Source: Gorsachius magnificus (lineage: Eukaryota > Chordata > Aves > Pelecaniformes > Ardeidae). From it: a DNA stretch of 64,000 nt. Every line of letters begins with the position of its first letter. The first letter of the stretch is position 1. The notes under the pieces are model-generated. The model was not told the DNA's origin, made no database searches, and saw only the letters and a list, made by a program, of their open reading frames with translations. Shown one piece after another: positions 25,896 to 38,507 of this stretch. The stretch spans positions 61,000,801-61,064,800 of the forward strand of contig CM067109.1 of the NCBI GenBank assembly GCA_034008185.1, written 5' to 3'. A program made the translations under genes and the position numbers.

Positions 25896-27695
25896 CTTTC
25901 CATAGAAAAGTCAAATAATAATTCTTCAGAGCCAGAGATTGGTTGCTTTGGTAAAGATAAGTAGATGAGGAAGTCCTTACACAGCTCCTGGATGCCTTCA
26001 TTAAAAAGGACCCTTTACTGAACAGAGTAGGGAGGTAGTACTCATTTTGATTTAGGGCAACATTTCATAAAAATGCATAAATCAGAAACATGTGAGAACT
26101 TTAAAGAAAGGCCAGCCCCCAAAATATTGAAATGTTCACAGCAAAACTAAAATTCCTTTGCCAAAATGTTCTAGAAAATTTCTTCAATGGTTAGACCCAT
26201 AACAACATCACGCGGTCTTTCTCTTTAGGTTGTCACAAAAGAGAGATCATGTACTGATGGACAGGATGTCCCATTTCTCTGACACGATGAAAGTTATTTC
26301 ACTTAATTTAATTAAGATTAATAATGTAAGCAAGCAAGAATCTTTTGCCATGCCAAATTTAATGTGATATATGAGAATAATCTATCATTTCAAAGACACA
26401 AAAATATTTCAGAATACAGACATTTTATTTATTTAAGATGAAAATAAAACAGTCCATCTTCTGAAAAGATTTTTTTTAACAACCTGTGTAAGACTTCTCC
26501 TTTACAACACTGTCTTTTGTGATATAAGTAAAAGAAAATTATTACTTCATCAGTCACTACTGTGTCACCTCCTTTTCATGATATGTACTTTTTCTTGCAA
26601 AATTAAATGCATCACATGTGATAATGGCCTAAATTTAACACAACAAAAATAAAACTTAAAAGAATTTTAAATCTGCAAATACCAGGAAATGCCAATACTA
26701 ATTTCTTCTTCCGGCTTTGTAATGGTTTATAATACTGTTAGGCCTGACTGGAAAATCGTAATTTTAACATTTCCTTTTGTCTCATGTTAAGAACACAGTA
26801 AAAAAAAAAAAAAATCAAAGTACTGGGAAATAAACAGAGAGAAAAATTCTGATACACTTTGACATTTCCAGTTACAAATATAATTGAAATTAATTATTTT
26901 TAAATGATTCATATGTCTTAAAACAATCTCTGCCCTCCATACTTCTATAATAATTGAGACGCTTTATAGACTACGTGTCTCACATTGCCACATACACTTC
27001 AGACACTTATTGAGACTTGGTCCATCAAGGGATTCTAATTTACAGAAGAAACTGGACATCAAAAAGGTTGTGTTATTTTAAGACGGAGTAGTGTTAAACT
27101 AACTTGAAACCAATAAATTGTAATAATAATAGCACGAGTCAGAATCTGAAATATCAACATATGAGTTCAATAGATCAGGGTAACTTTTAAGGGTGAAAAA
27201 CTAGCCTTTTTGTCTCTGCTACATTACAAGACCTAAATTTCAGCCTCAAATGCCTGCATCCATACTTGCCTTCTCCTTGCTGCTCAGATAAAGGCTCTGT
27301 TACCCCTTCCTTAAGACAGATTTATATCTGTCTTCATGAACATGTCTGCTTTTCACTTACAAGCTTTTGCCCTGAATCATGGAAAAAGTGTGCTGTTAAA
27401 AATACACTTTTTAACAGCAAATTTTGCTTTATCAAAGTACTCCTTTATTCAGAATTAAATATTTGATGTAACATATTTTTATGAAGTGTGAATTTGTGTA
27501 TAAATAAAAATTTCCAGCAAAATCAACACTTTCCCTGTGCAAGAATTTGCTCATTTTCAGTCAAAACCACATTCTTTTGAGAAATTTGAACAGATATATC
27601 TTCTAATTTCTTGCACTTAGCTTCTGAGCTGAGGGGACAGTAGGGAAATGGCTTCATTTCTTCATTACTAAATTGCTATTCACTTACAACTTTAC

Positions 27696-27741
27696 CTTTT
27701 TTGCCTGTTCTGCGTCAAGCTTGTACAGTACAACTGCACTA
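27696..27741 (-). CDS. Candidate coding exon, main block 7 of 14
   Basis: A 46-nt exon: one leading base, then SAVVLYKLDAEQAKK, phase 0 out. Acceptor TTTTTTCTGTCACTAAAG and donor AAAAAAG|GTAAAG are both good. It joins to the exon at 28321 in phase without tuning. Confidence 0.64.
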
Positions 27742-28320
27742 CTTTAGTGACAGAAAAAATTTCATTAGAAATTTTGTTTTACAAATTCAAAATCCAAGCA
27801 GTAAAAAAATCTATTGATATAACAGTCCTTTTTTCTTTTCCTCTTTCTTTTCTCTTTCACTTTTGAAAAATAATCAGTCTTATTTGAAACCTCATGGTTT
27901 ATCTTCCTTGAAGACAAAAAAAATGCTCTGCACCGGTATATTTCTAGCTCGGTTATTGACACATGACATGCAGAAATTTAGATCTAGAAAAACTTGTCTG
28001 AGTAAAGGTTCACAGAAATTTTAAGTCATTGATTCTCCCTTCATCCCTTCCTCTTTGCAGTTACCTGAATTCCTGCTATGAAAAGAACACATTTAGCACA
28101 GCTCCAAACTATTCTGATTTCTTTTTTAAAACCGGTATCTCGCACAGCTTTTCAGTTTTACAAACTAAATTGCTTTTGTCAGAGTTCTTGCAAGGCTTTT
28201 GATTCTTGTGGAATTATGATGCAAAACAGGTGACATCTACAGCATTCGACTAACGTTTTGCAGGTTTCGAACATATTCCTGACGTGGCAGGTTTCTGCCA
28301 GCACTGACCGCTTCTCTTAC

Positions 28321-28376
28321 CTTCCTGCTTTCTCTACAGCTGACCTATATTCCCAGCCCCACCATCTGGGCAACAC
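28321..28376 (-). CDS. Candidate coding exon, main block 6 of 14
   Basis: A 56-nt exon reading VLPRWWGWEYRSAVEKAG, leaving AG. The donor is excellent (GCAGGAAG|GTAAGA). The acceptor, ending GTGTGTGAAAG, is weaker. The frame contains an in-frame TGA just upstream of the acceptor, so the exon cannot extend much further. The leftover AG plus the leading T of the next exon makes serine. Four tryptophan/tyrosine residues within ten positions are unusual and should make a homology search specific. Confidence 0.65.
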
Positions 28377-28639
28377 CTTTCACACACAACTGTGAAGGAC
28401 TTTGCAAATTGTGACTGGGAGTCAATACAAAAACCTTGTGGTCTGAGGGAACCATGTGAGCAGAGCACATAGCCATTTGTGCTACCAAAACCCCTGCATA
28501 TTTCTCGTTACTCTAGGAGCATTGAACAGGGCTCCAGAAACAGCACGTTTCCTCCTGGCTGCTTCCTGCTAATAATCTAAAGTCTGCCAAAGTAGCTCGA
28601 ACCTCTCCCCTCTCCACACCCAATCCCTAGGTCACTAAC

Positions 28640-28666
28640 CTTCCCAGCACTGACAACAATGACTCT
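28640..28666 (-). CDS. Candidate 27-nt microexon, main block 5 of 14
   Basis: Nine codons, RVIVVSAGK, phase 0 on both sides, framed by a superb acceptor (TTTTGTCATTCTTTTTCAG) and donor GGGAAG|GTTAGT. It lies 451 bases from the preceding exon and 263 bases from the next, and fits the phase of both. Microexons of 27 nt are known in vertebrate genes and are often alternatively spliced. Skipping it would keep the frame. Confidence 0.6.
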
Positions 28667-29117
28667 CTGAAAAAGAATGACAAAATCTAAACCATTTTTC
28701 CATACACAGGGAATGGCTTGCCAGGGATTTGATCTGTGGCAAAAATCAGCCCTTCTGAGCCTACCATTATTTTTAAGAGCCTTTTGGTTATGGGGCATAT
28801 TAGGATTTTACACTCTGCAATGAGAGAAAAAAAAGCCAACAACAAATCTCCAACAGTTTATTCAACTTGCCCTCAATTCCACTACTCCTTTCTCCCCTGC
28901 ACACCCACACACATTTTATATCTTTATTACATCAGAGAATGCTGTCTCAATGATGTAGTACAGTATAGTACAGTACATCTGGTGGCTTAGGTAATAAATC
29001 ACAGGACTATTTTTCTAAGCTTTTAAATAAAATTGTTTCATCATCTGCTTCTTCCTACTAACAACGCCATCAGTCCAAATGGCTTGCTTGGCTCTGTGAG
29101 CTTTCCCACTAGCTCAC

Positions 29118-29233
29118 CAGGCCTGGCACAAAAATTTCACAGCTGTGCCATATGCTTGACAGTGTTAACAATGAGTCCCTGGTTACACGATGAAATTTCA
29201 TTTTGTGCTTCTCAAGTCTCCACTCCCCACATT
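29118..29233 (-). CDS. Candidate coding exon, main block 4 of 14
   Basis: A 116-nt exon with a strong acceptor (CTGTCTGTCATCCTCATAG) and donor GGCCTG|GTGAGC. Two leading bases, then 38 codons: CGEWRLEKHKMKFHRVTRDS followed by LLTLSSIWHSCEIFVPGL, phase 0 out. The segment has charged and aromatic residues spaced like folded protein and two cysteines. It joins in phase on both sides. It is one of the best exons in the window. Product unrecognised. Confidence 0.74.
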
Positions 29234-31186
29234 CTATGAGGATGACAGACAGTTTGGGAGACCAGCCCTGCCCCCTTGTCTGGCAACAGAGGTATTAGCA
29301 AACAATAAAAACCAACCTTCTTCTCTGGGAACTCCCAACATCTTTTCAAAACACGGTTATAATAAACTCCAAAGCACTAAGGACCTTTAGCCTCAGGTTC
29401 CCCCTCCCCAACCCACTCCTCCCCCACCCCAACCAAGCTTGTGAATTGCAAGCACAACACCCACTTATGTAGATTTAACTGCTTGGTTATTGAAATTGTG
29501 AAAAGAAGACAAACATTTATATAGACACCTTTTGCCGAAAGGTTAGAGTGTCCCTTGGTATTTCAGGCCACTTCTACCAGTGGTGTGTTAAAATAGGGTT
29601 TTTAAGGTTTAAATTTACTCAAACCTTTATTCTACTTCTTGCTGTTGTTTTGTCAGACCAGCATGCTATTTGGTTTCTTAAAATCCTATATATACTGCAG
29701 GCCATCTAAGGGGAACCCTGAGCAGCAACTTCAGCTGAGCCCAAGCAGTATCAGCTGATAGCTGTGTAACCAGGACATCTGCCACTGGCTATATGGATGT
29801 GCTTACACCCTCGTGCACCTTCAGATTATCCCCCAGAGGAAGTAATGGCCCAGGTTTTACAGGAAAATCACTGTTAAAAAACATACAAAATAATCAGTTG
29901 TCATAGTATCAATGCACTTTGTAAATAAAATGTATTGGTTGGAGTGTCTACTTGAAAAACATCAGTATGCTGAAGCTACATGGTATTAGCTCAGAGTTTC
30001 AGTGTACTTTATTCATCAGTCAGGTAGCATTTCAAAGTAGCTGCGCTCCATTTTGTCAAGTTCCTTCTGCCACAAATAAGCTTTACTTGTACAATTGTTT
30101 AACAATAAAAGTCAGCAGCATATTGGGTAAATATTAAAGAAGCCCCAGACCTGGTGATTCATGCACATAGCTGGTTCCATTACATATGAGAAACATAAAA
30201 CCCCTAGGTATATGTAACTAACAAACAACAAAGCACTATATTCATTTATTAAGCTTTTATCAAACTCATAATTCTTTATTTCCTACAGCTATACATATTT
30301 ATTTATTTATTGTAAAACTAGGGCCATTTCTGTCTTTGTTTTGTAATTCCCATGAGGATGGGCAGGGAGACCGAAACATCCACTCAAATGTCATGAGTCA
30401 AGGCTGAGAATCTCCAGTGCACTGAAATCAAACCAGGAAGCAAAAAAAAAAATGCAAAATGAAGCATTCCTCATCTTTAAAACTTACATTTACAATGAAT
30501 GAGAGTGATAAAACAGTACTGCAGAATAACAGTTTATTCAAATACTACTTAATGTCAAGTGCAAAAAATTTTACTTTCACAGGAAACTGTCCTCATACAC
30601 TCCTTAAGGTTAAGGTAACTTTAAAGCATGGTGGTACTCTCTTCACTATCTCTGCTCAATACTCAAACCCCTCAGCTCAAGCCCTAGGTGTTTAGTATGC
30701 TGAAAACAATCATGCAGAAAACTCAGCTTTATATGGCCAATCAAAACACTATGGTACCTAGTAGAAGAGAATTTGTAAGTCTTCAGAGGAGACTGGGATA
30801 GCTGCCAGGTTCCTAACACTGCTTTTTAAGACTTCATGTAGAAGCAATGAGACTTGCTTAAACACTGTTCATATTCTGAAGACTGTCTTCAAACTAATGA
30901 GAACTAAGATTTAAAATCACATTTTCAGAGTGGGTAAAACTACACACTTCACCCTGACCTTCCATGCTTGTACTGGGTCAGAAGTCTACCATACTGAGCA
31001 AACTGTACCACCTCCCACTGGAGACTCTGCTGACATCTGGACCAGGCTTTTCTGCTAATAAGGTATTTTGCTCAAACCAGCTCATCTCAGCTTCAAGTCA
31101 GTTAAAAGTACATGACTCAAAGACAAGCAATTCAAGCTACAATAATGCAGCATATAAAACCTGCTATGTTCTCCTTACCATGGTAT

Positions 31187-31310
31187 GAACATAAGAACAG
31201 CTATGTTATATCAGGTCAAAGCTTTATGTGGTCCTGTTGGTAAGCTAAAGCAGGGGCCACTATCAGTCACTTAGGGAAGAGTGGAAATAGGATAGGCATC
31301 CTTCTCTGAG
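31187..31310 (-). mobile_element. Ancient L3/CR1-like LINE 3'-end remnant
   Basis: GAACATAAGAACAGCTATGT followed by ATCAGGTCAAAGCTTTATGT matches the reverse complement of the old amniote CR1/L3 3' end (consensus of the type ACATAAGAACGGCCATACTGGGTCAGACCAAAGGTCCAT). Strongly diverged. The far end is a guess. Confidence 0.6.
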
Positions 31311-32194
31311 CATACAACTCTTAATAGGACAGCATAGATGTATGCTTATATTCATGATAATCTTTCACAAATTCATGGTGACTGTATCAGAAATTCAGAA
31401 CTGAATCTCTAATAACAGCTAAGGAACTAATGGAAGTTACTCTTTTAATAACAGCAGGTAGCATTGAGCAGGAACAATAACTTTGCTTGTAATCATCTCA
31501 CATTAGAATTATGAGCCATTCACCACCAGAAAAGGCACTGCTAAAAAAATAAATTCTTTTTTAAAGGACTCCCTCGAGATATGGCTGCAGTAGTGCTACC
31601 ACAAAAATAAGAGCTGAGTGAGTTCAAGACTTTGGAAGACATTTTGTTTCTGTTTTCTGAAAACAGTAGCTAAGCAGCAGACAAGCACTATTTATTCCTC
31701 CTCTCTTTGCGAGACTGTGGAATATCTAATACTAAATCTATGCTGTCTAATTATCACAGAAGGATGCAGATTCTATCCCCAAAATACTGTAGTGCCAACT
31801 TCTGCAGCTCTCCCTATTAGCATAGTTTGTACTATGCTTAGAAGGCAGCCTGAGATAGTTTGCTGTTCAACTCTTTCTTTTATCTGAATAATAAATGCAC
31901 AAGAATGAGAGAAAGATATTTGATTATTCAGTTGAAAGCAGTCCAACTCATTTGAACCTGAAACTATTACGCTTTGGAATACACTCAGTTTTCAGAAGCC
32001 CCATCTATTCCTATGTGTTGAGTGGAGCTGGATCAAATCATTGCCTCCCCGTTATGTGATTAAAACAGCCCCTGACCATGCTGTTTCTATGTTTGTCTCT
32101 GTTTTCAACTTCCATGGCTCCAGAGTATCCCCCCTCAATCTCATTAAAGGTGACCACAGATTGAGAGTTGGCTGCACCGCTTTTTTATACATAC

Positions 32195-32320
32195 CACTTG
32201 GATCATGAGTAATGAGGGGCATTTCATTTAGGGGTGTTCCTAACAACAGGACTCTGTCTAACTGCCATGTGTCTGTTAACTGAATGTTAAAACAAGGTAG
32301 GTTAATGTTAGGCAAGTCTC
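32195..32320 (-). CDS. Candidate coding exon, main block 3 of 14
   Basis: The donor is excellent, AAGTG|GTATGT. The open frame reads DLPNINLPCFNIQLTDTW, then QLDRVLLLGTPLNEMPLITH, leaving phase 1. I placed the start at the acceptor CTAATAACTTTCCAAG because it gives the two leading bases needed after the exon at 39883. An alternative acceptor at AACAG before position 32345 would extend the exon to 151 nt starting in phase 0. The following exon at 29233 supplies the matching two bases, a junction not tuned by hand. Confidence 0.68.
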
Positions 32321-33117
32321 CTTGGAAAGTTATTAGCACAAGAGACTGTTTATTGCTAAAACATTCTTAAGCAAAAATAGAAATATATTTAACACTGTGT
32401 CCTAGATTTCCAATGCACATCTCCAAAAAGCGTGTTTTAATCATTTTGCACTGTCTTTGTTCTCCTCAATAATAGCTGCTAGCTGGTCTGATAACCCCTC
32501 TTGCTCTTTCATTTCAGCTTCAACAAGACCAGCAAATAGCAGCATTATAACACCAAAAAGAAAGTTCCAAGATTTTCCCAGTTTATGACATTTCTCAAAT
32601 TACCAGAAACAATAGGGCTATTAATTTTTAAATCAATTTAATCCTAGCATTCTTAGGATTGATGAATATTAAATTCTTCTCAAAACACTCCTCTGGGGCA
32701 GGCAAGAAAGTTTCCCAAGAAATGAGTTAATTTGTGAAACAATGGCAAAATCACATCACTGCTTTACACTAGCCTGACAAAAGGGGTCGAAGGGAAAAAA
32801 ATTAAGAAAAAAAGAAAATTAATCAGGACAAAAACAACAGACAACTTGCTTTTCCAAATTTTCACGTATGACGGCTGTAGCTCACAAGTTCCAAACAATG
32901 CTGAAGCCAAGGTAAACACACTAAGCTAAACATTATGTGGTTTATATCATCAACTTATTTTCATTTTTGATACTCTAACATATATCCTTGAATTAGAAGC
33001 AGTTAAGAAATGTTATGGCATTTTCAAATCCCAAACTTTGCTATTTTCTATTCTTCACTTTTATGCCTTTCAAAAATTATGAGAAATATCCTAGGAAAGC
33101 ACACAAAATTTGATGGA

Positions 33118-33540
33118 GGAGTGGTCATCACAGTTTGGAGTCATCTGCAAACCTGGCAAGCGCCCTCTTCAGCCCCTCCTCCTGTACTGAGAGAGATGTG
33201 AAACAGAACAGGTCCAAGGACAGACCCTGTTGAATGGCCCCTTGTGACCGGCCTCCAGGCAGAGTACAATCCTCTCAACATGACCATCCAAACAGCATTC
33301 TATTCATCCACCTACCCAAGCATCATTGTCCTAAAATGAATGCAAGAATATTGTGGTAGACAAGGTCCAAAGTTTTGCTAGAGACAACATAAATGACATC
33401 CAGTGCCCCCACATTATTCACAAATCCAGCCTTTTTATCCTTCATAGAAAGCAGTCAAGTGAATCAGGCAGACCACACTGGAGAATACTGAGGCAAAGAA
33501 GGCACTTAATACCTTTGTTTCATCTATGTCCACTTGAAGC
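33118..33540 (-). mobile_element. CR1 LINE, internal ORF2 fragment, diverged
   Basis: Contains GTCATCTGCAAACCTGG (reverse complement of the reverse-transcriptase ADD region), CTTGTGACCGGCCTCCAG, CCACCTACCCAAGCATC and further on GAGGCAAAGAAGGCACTTAA. All are CR1 ORF2 landmarks in the order expected for a minus-strand copy. The frame is broken in many places and the 3' end is absent. Confidence 0.75.
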
Positions 33541-33821
33541 TCTTTCTAAGCTTGTTTTGAAAAGAAAAGTAAGGAAGATCCCCCAGAGGAAAAAAGATTA
33601 TTTCTCTTTCACATGCAGAGTATGCCGAAAGAGAAGAAAGTTCAAGTGATGGCATGGTGTCTCTGAGGTGGTAGAAAGAAGCATTTACTTGGAAACAGGG
33701 AGAAATGTATTAGTTTGCTACCACTGACTTGGCTGGAAGCAAGTAAGACCTGTAAGGACTGAAATAACCGAGAAAAAACCTGTTATTACAAATCTTCTGT
33801 TTTTTTCTACTCTACGGTTTC

Positions 33822-34028
33822 ATGAAGTATTAGAACAGGCTGCCTAGGGAAGTGGTTGAGTCCCCATCCCTGGAGGTATTCAAAAGACATGTAGATGTGG
33901 TGCTTTGGGACATGGTTTAGTGGTGGGATGGCAGGTTTATGTTAACGGTTGGACTTGATGATCTCAAAGGTCTTTTCCAACCTAAACAATTCTATAATTC
34001 TGTCATTCTGTGGTTCTACTATTCTATA
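33822..34028 (+). mobile_element. CR1 LINE 3' end with octamer tail
   Basis: AACAGGCTGCCTAGGGAAGT, CCTGGAGGTATTCAAAAGAC, GGTTGGACTTGATGATCTCA and TTCCAACCTAAACAATTCTA are the last ~200 bp of avian CR1. A degenerate ATTCTRTR-type tail follows (ATTCTATAATTCTGTCATTC). 5'-truncated. Confidence 0.95.
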
Positions 34029-37000
34029 CTCTTACTGAAGTATTTCATACTAAATTGTCTTTTTCTCCATTTAAAAAGCTCCATTTATTGGTTTTATTTT
34101 TAATCAGGGGTTTTTTTAAGTCTTTTGAGGCTTTGGAGAAAATTTGAGCATATCCACTTCAAAGCTCTTGCTGAATACACATTTCATTACTGCCATTTAA
34201 TTGCTTCTTCATTAGTACCGTTCTTTCTCACTTTTATGGAATTAATAGTTGTTTGTTATTTTCTTTAATCAGGGAAAAGGATGGCTTCAATCACCACAAA
34301 CAGTACTTTCTCTGCACTGCATTTTATATAATGAAAATTGTTTCCATTTATTATCTACCAAAGACATGCCTTAAAACCCTATAGGTATGTATGCATGGAC
34401 CAACATAAAAGCTTCATGATCATCTAATGCAGCTGAATTCATTTGCCATATGTAAAATGAAAATTATATTCCAAACCAACAAGTTAACACTTAAATTTTA
34501 AAAAGCACTGCTGAGCTTGACTTGCATTTAAGTCCTACACTAGAATGTACAGAAAACAATGAGAAGTAATTATTTACTTAGGCTTCTTGCTTTTCTTTCT
34601 GTGTGCACATACATATAATACTTCAACAAGTGTTATTATAAAGAATAAATTCAGCTCTTTCATGAAACTGGAATGGCTTTTTGTATGTTCCCATTACAGA
34701 GGAAAAAGTTAGTTTAGGCTCCATACCAGCTTAATCCTTGGCATTTGTTCTTAAACACCCAGTAACATGCATTTCAATTAGTAGTAGATGTAGGAATGCT
34801 GTTTTTGTAACAGACACACCTGTTTGCTGTGAAATGGGTTGAATCTAACAACCTGTTTTACATATATTACATGATAATCTCATGTAGTCATAATTCCTCT
34901 CTTTCCATCATCCCTTACTGATGATATGCTTTAAAAAAAAAAAAGTTATTTGAAAATACTGTGGGATCAGTAAATATGAGAAAAAAAAATAGTGTTCTCT
35001 GAGTTATAGTGGTATAGCATCTTCTTGCTTTGATGCCAGGAGACTGCCTGAAGCAAAATGGCTGGATGCTTTCCAGGACTTCAAAACACAGCCAAGTAAG
35101 CTTTAGTGTATATTTCATCACTTTGACTTCAGTTTAAAATGCCACTGAAATAATGCAAAAAATAGATCAGATAAGGCTTCATGAATAGCCAGAAGTCCAA
35201 CTGAAATTTTTTTTTAAAAAAAAAAAAGTTCTAATGTGTTAAACAGAGGGAGATCTGTTCAGGACTTTCCAACAATTCAAAATTCAGTTTTTGTCAAAAC
35301 AAAGTTGGTTTTTTTTTATTAGATATCTTCCTTTTTACTAAACAGCTCTTCTCAATGCCACTGACTCTATCAAAATATATTTATCTTAGACCTTATCAAG
35401 GGGTCTTTTCTCTCTTAAACAAGGTAAAACCTGCAAGTTTTTTTTTTTAAAGAGAAAACCAATTTATCCAATACTCACTGTTTTTAATTTTCTTATTAAA
35501 AAAATAATTCCTATTAATACTACATCATTCTTCTTGGACCACTCAAAAAAATGTTGAAGATGGCTGTGCCATTTCGACCAGGAGTGCCTCTTTCGCCAAC
35601 TACTAAATTGAGTAGGGAACTTTCCCTCTGGGCATTAATTTATAAATAAATATTTTACTTATCTCAATCTTTTTTTCCAATTTACTCTTTATGGGGAATA
35701 ATCTTTAGTGTTCTTGAACCATTATGTAGTATGCAAACCAAAACCAGGAGGCTGAACTTGCTCTAAGAAATTTACAAGTATAAAAAAAAACCTAACTGAA
35801 AAATTCAGATCATTGTGTCCTATGAGACTGAGTTTGAATAACTCATGCTTTTTTGTGTGGACTTGCCAAAAATGGACCAAGAACTTTCACGACATTTTTC
35901 TATTTCTCCTCTGACCAACTCATTATGTTTTTCTACAGGAATGACAGACTGCAGCTTATTACAGGGAATAAACTCAGGGAAAGGAGAATACAGTATTATT
36001 AGCTAAATGAACATGAATATTGAACTAATTGAAGAGGAAAGATTTCCTTGAAGTAATTTCTCTAACGTACTGGAATGGCTTTAACCGAACTAAAGCATAT
36101 TGACCTCTGTTTAAAAACACAGAAGTGAGTGCAAGAAATATTATTGTGCTTAATCTAAACAATAGAAAGCTCGTGAGGCTAGTTACTGCTCTATATCCTT
36201 TAATTATCATATTGCTTTGCTACTTTGGACAAGCCATAGTCTGTGACATCACAGTCTAAAAAATACAAAAAAACTGCTAGTGAACAGACCATCCTTACCT
36301 CAAGTTTTACGTTACCAAGTTTAGCAAAGGCAGGTCATAAGTACTATCACTCTAAATTTATTTTGCAGTAGTACATAACCCTGGATTAAGACATTCTGCT
36401 TATTCTAAGGATGCTAAAATGAAGTTAAATAAATCATGTGATGAGACTGGCAGCTGCAAGAATCTCAGTTTTTTAAAGGTGAGGCAAGACATATTGCAGT
36501 GTTTCCCAATGTCATCACTGAGTAATGAGCTAATAATGCATATTGTTTTGAGAGAGTCTCATACTGAAAAATTTAAAGTTGCAAAACCTTATCAAACCCA
36601 AACCTGCAAAAAAAAACTCAATTCAGAAAAATTCTCCAGGTTAATCTTTTCCTAACTAGTCGTTCTTTGAAACAGTGCAAAACAAATTTTTTTCTTCTTC
36701 TGTTTGTGATAGAAAAAATGAAAAAAAACCCCAGAATATTTCAATATCCAAAGCATTTTGACAGATTTACCCCTATGTTTTGTGAAGATGTGAAATTTTA
36801 CCTTTTAATAGAACTCAAATTCTTACAAAAGGAAAGGTTCTTTTTCACCCAACCTGAATAGCTTTAATTTAGATGACAGAATGCAGACCAATGTGCATAT
36901 ACAGCTTTTTATGCAACCTTTCATTTTTAGAAAATTTTTCACTTTATATATCGACAAATCAACACTTTTAAACTTGTGAGCTGTGATAATATCAAAATAC

Positions 37001-37865
37001 AGCTGTAAATATATTGAGGAAGTAAGAAGGATGAACCACATTTGTCAAATTATTTTAGTACTCAATGTAGTACTAGCTACAATGTAGACTAGCAACAGTC
37101 TCCAAATATTCAGCAGTTTCCATACTTCTGTTCCCACTGCTGCTCTGTGCAATGGCTTTTGCCATCTTTTTTTTGGTTTTGTAGGAAAAATCTCACATTA
37201 AGGTTCAATATTTCTCAGAGAAAGATAATTACCTGTCTTAACAGAGACTGACAAACAGACCAGGTACAGGAAAAAAAACTTCAAAAGTCAACAGCAGAGA
37301 AACATCATGTTCTTCTACCATTCCACCGTCTGGCACTCACACAGACAATTCTCTCTTGAACAGTTTGAAGGGAAGTTGAAGACTATGGAATTTATGGTTC
37401 ATTAAGGATTTTTTAATCCATCCCACCTTTATACATATAGCATGCTTCGCTAGTAGAAAATCTAATTACAAACCTTTGCTTCACAGCCTATTGTGTAGAA
37501 GATTTGGGCAAGTGCTGGTACCACAAAACACAGCAATAAAATATTAAGCAGTGAAGCTCTACATCTGTGCAAAGTCAAGGTTCTCCATTAAATACAACCT
37601 TCTTCATTTGCCAAAAAAATATTTTGAAGTGGTCCAGACCTTGTAAACAAATAGCCTACTCTGCTTTTTGAAAAATGTGGATGATGTAAGACGCCTGGCA
37701 TATTTTCTATAAGCATATTACACTTACTATGCCACATATTTTCTATTCTTACCCTTTATTAAATGCAAACCCTACCATTTTGCTTTTATTTATCAGCGGT
37801 ACTACATGTAGTGAGGTAAAATGAACTTTGCCAGAGCACACCACTGTATTTTCAGTTAGGAAAGT
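34029..37865. other. Intronic sequence, nothing recognised
   Basis: AT-rich, with several short A and T runs. A GERGTPGRNG reading on the minus strand near 35580 looks collagen-like but has no splice support. Confidence 0.5.
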
Positions 37866-38507
37866 TGTCCTGGTTTCAGCTGGGATAGAGATAATTTTCT
37901 TCATAGTAGCTGGTATAGTGTTGTGTTTTGAATTTAGGATGAGAATAATGTTGATAAACACTGATGTTTTAGTTGTTGCTAAGCAGTGCTTACACTGGTC
38001 AAGGACTTTTCAGCTTCCCCTGTTCTGCCAGGGGCACAAGAAGCTGGGAGAGGGCCCAGCCAGGACAGCTGAACCCAACTGGCCAAAGGGCTATTCCAGA
38101 CCACACGACATCAGGCTCAGTGTATGAAGAGGGAGGAGTTGGCTGAGGGACAGGAATCACTGCTTGGGGACAGGCTCGGAATTGCTTAGTGGGTGGTGAG
38201 CAGTTCTATCATCTGTTTTTCCTGGGTTTCGTTCCTTTTTTTTTGGTTGTGGTTTTCCTTTTCATTACTACTACTACTACTACTACTACTACTGCTGCTG
38301 CTGGTGGTTTTGTTGTTATTAATATTATTATTATTGTTATATACTATTATATGTACTATGTGTTATTATATAATATTACTATAATTTTATTTCAATTATT
38401 AAACTCTCTTTATCTCAGTCCATGAGTTTTCTTACTTTTGTGTTTCCAAAACACAACAGCAAGCAGCTGAGTGGTGATTAGTTGCTGGCTGGTGTTAAAA
38501 CATGGCA
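37866..38507 (+). mobile_element. Solo LTR of an avian endogenous retrovirus (ERVL-like), apparently full length
   Basis: A 642-bp element starting TGTCCTGGTTTCAGCTGGGA and ending GGTGTTAAAACATGGCA, so it has the terminal TG...CA of LTRs. Internal landmarks of this common avian LTR are present: AGTAGCTGGTATAGTG, AGGGGCACAAGAAGCTGGGA, CAACTGGCCAAAGGGCTATT, an ATTAAA signal near 38399 and a trinucleotide-rich stretch. No internal viral sequence flanks it on either side, so it is a solo LTR. Flanking bases (AAAGT left, AGTTT right) do not give a clean 5-bp target duplication. The class assignment is from memory of the family and is less certain than the LTR call. Confidence 0.82.
38266..38384 (+). 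repeat. Trinucleotide-rich tract inside the LTR
   Basis: (ACT)n from 38266, then three CTG units to about 38302, then TTATTA/ATTATT-rich sequence. It generates apparent ORFs of leucine or threonine runs that are not genes. A microsatellite at this position is usual for this LTR family. Confidence 0.9.

Noticed and set aside
28040..28140. Plus-strand exon-like interval after CCTTCCTCTTTGCAG reading YLNSCYEKNTFSTAPNYSDF
   Set aside because: One good acceptor but a poor donor (ACCG|GTATCT) and no plus-strand partner exon anywhere in phase. Worth remembering if plus-strand transcripts are found.
28290..28420. Plus-strand acceptor CTTCCTGCTTTCTCTACAG followed by a short open frame
   Set aside because: The same bases form the donor side of the better supported minus-strand exon, and the plus frame stops after 24 codons without a donor.
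35520..35640. Collagen-like GERGTPGRNG reading on the minus strand
   Set aside because: Only three Gly-X-Y triplets, no matching donor, and not in phase with any neighbour.
38189..38425. ORFs with long leucine or threonine runs
   Set aside because: Produced by the trinucleotide tract of the solo LTR.
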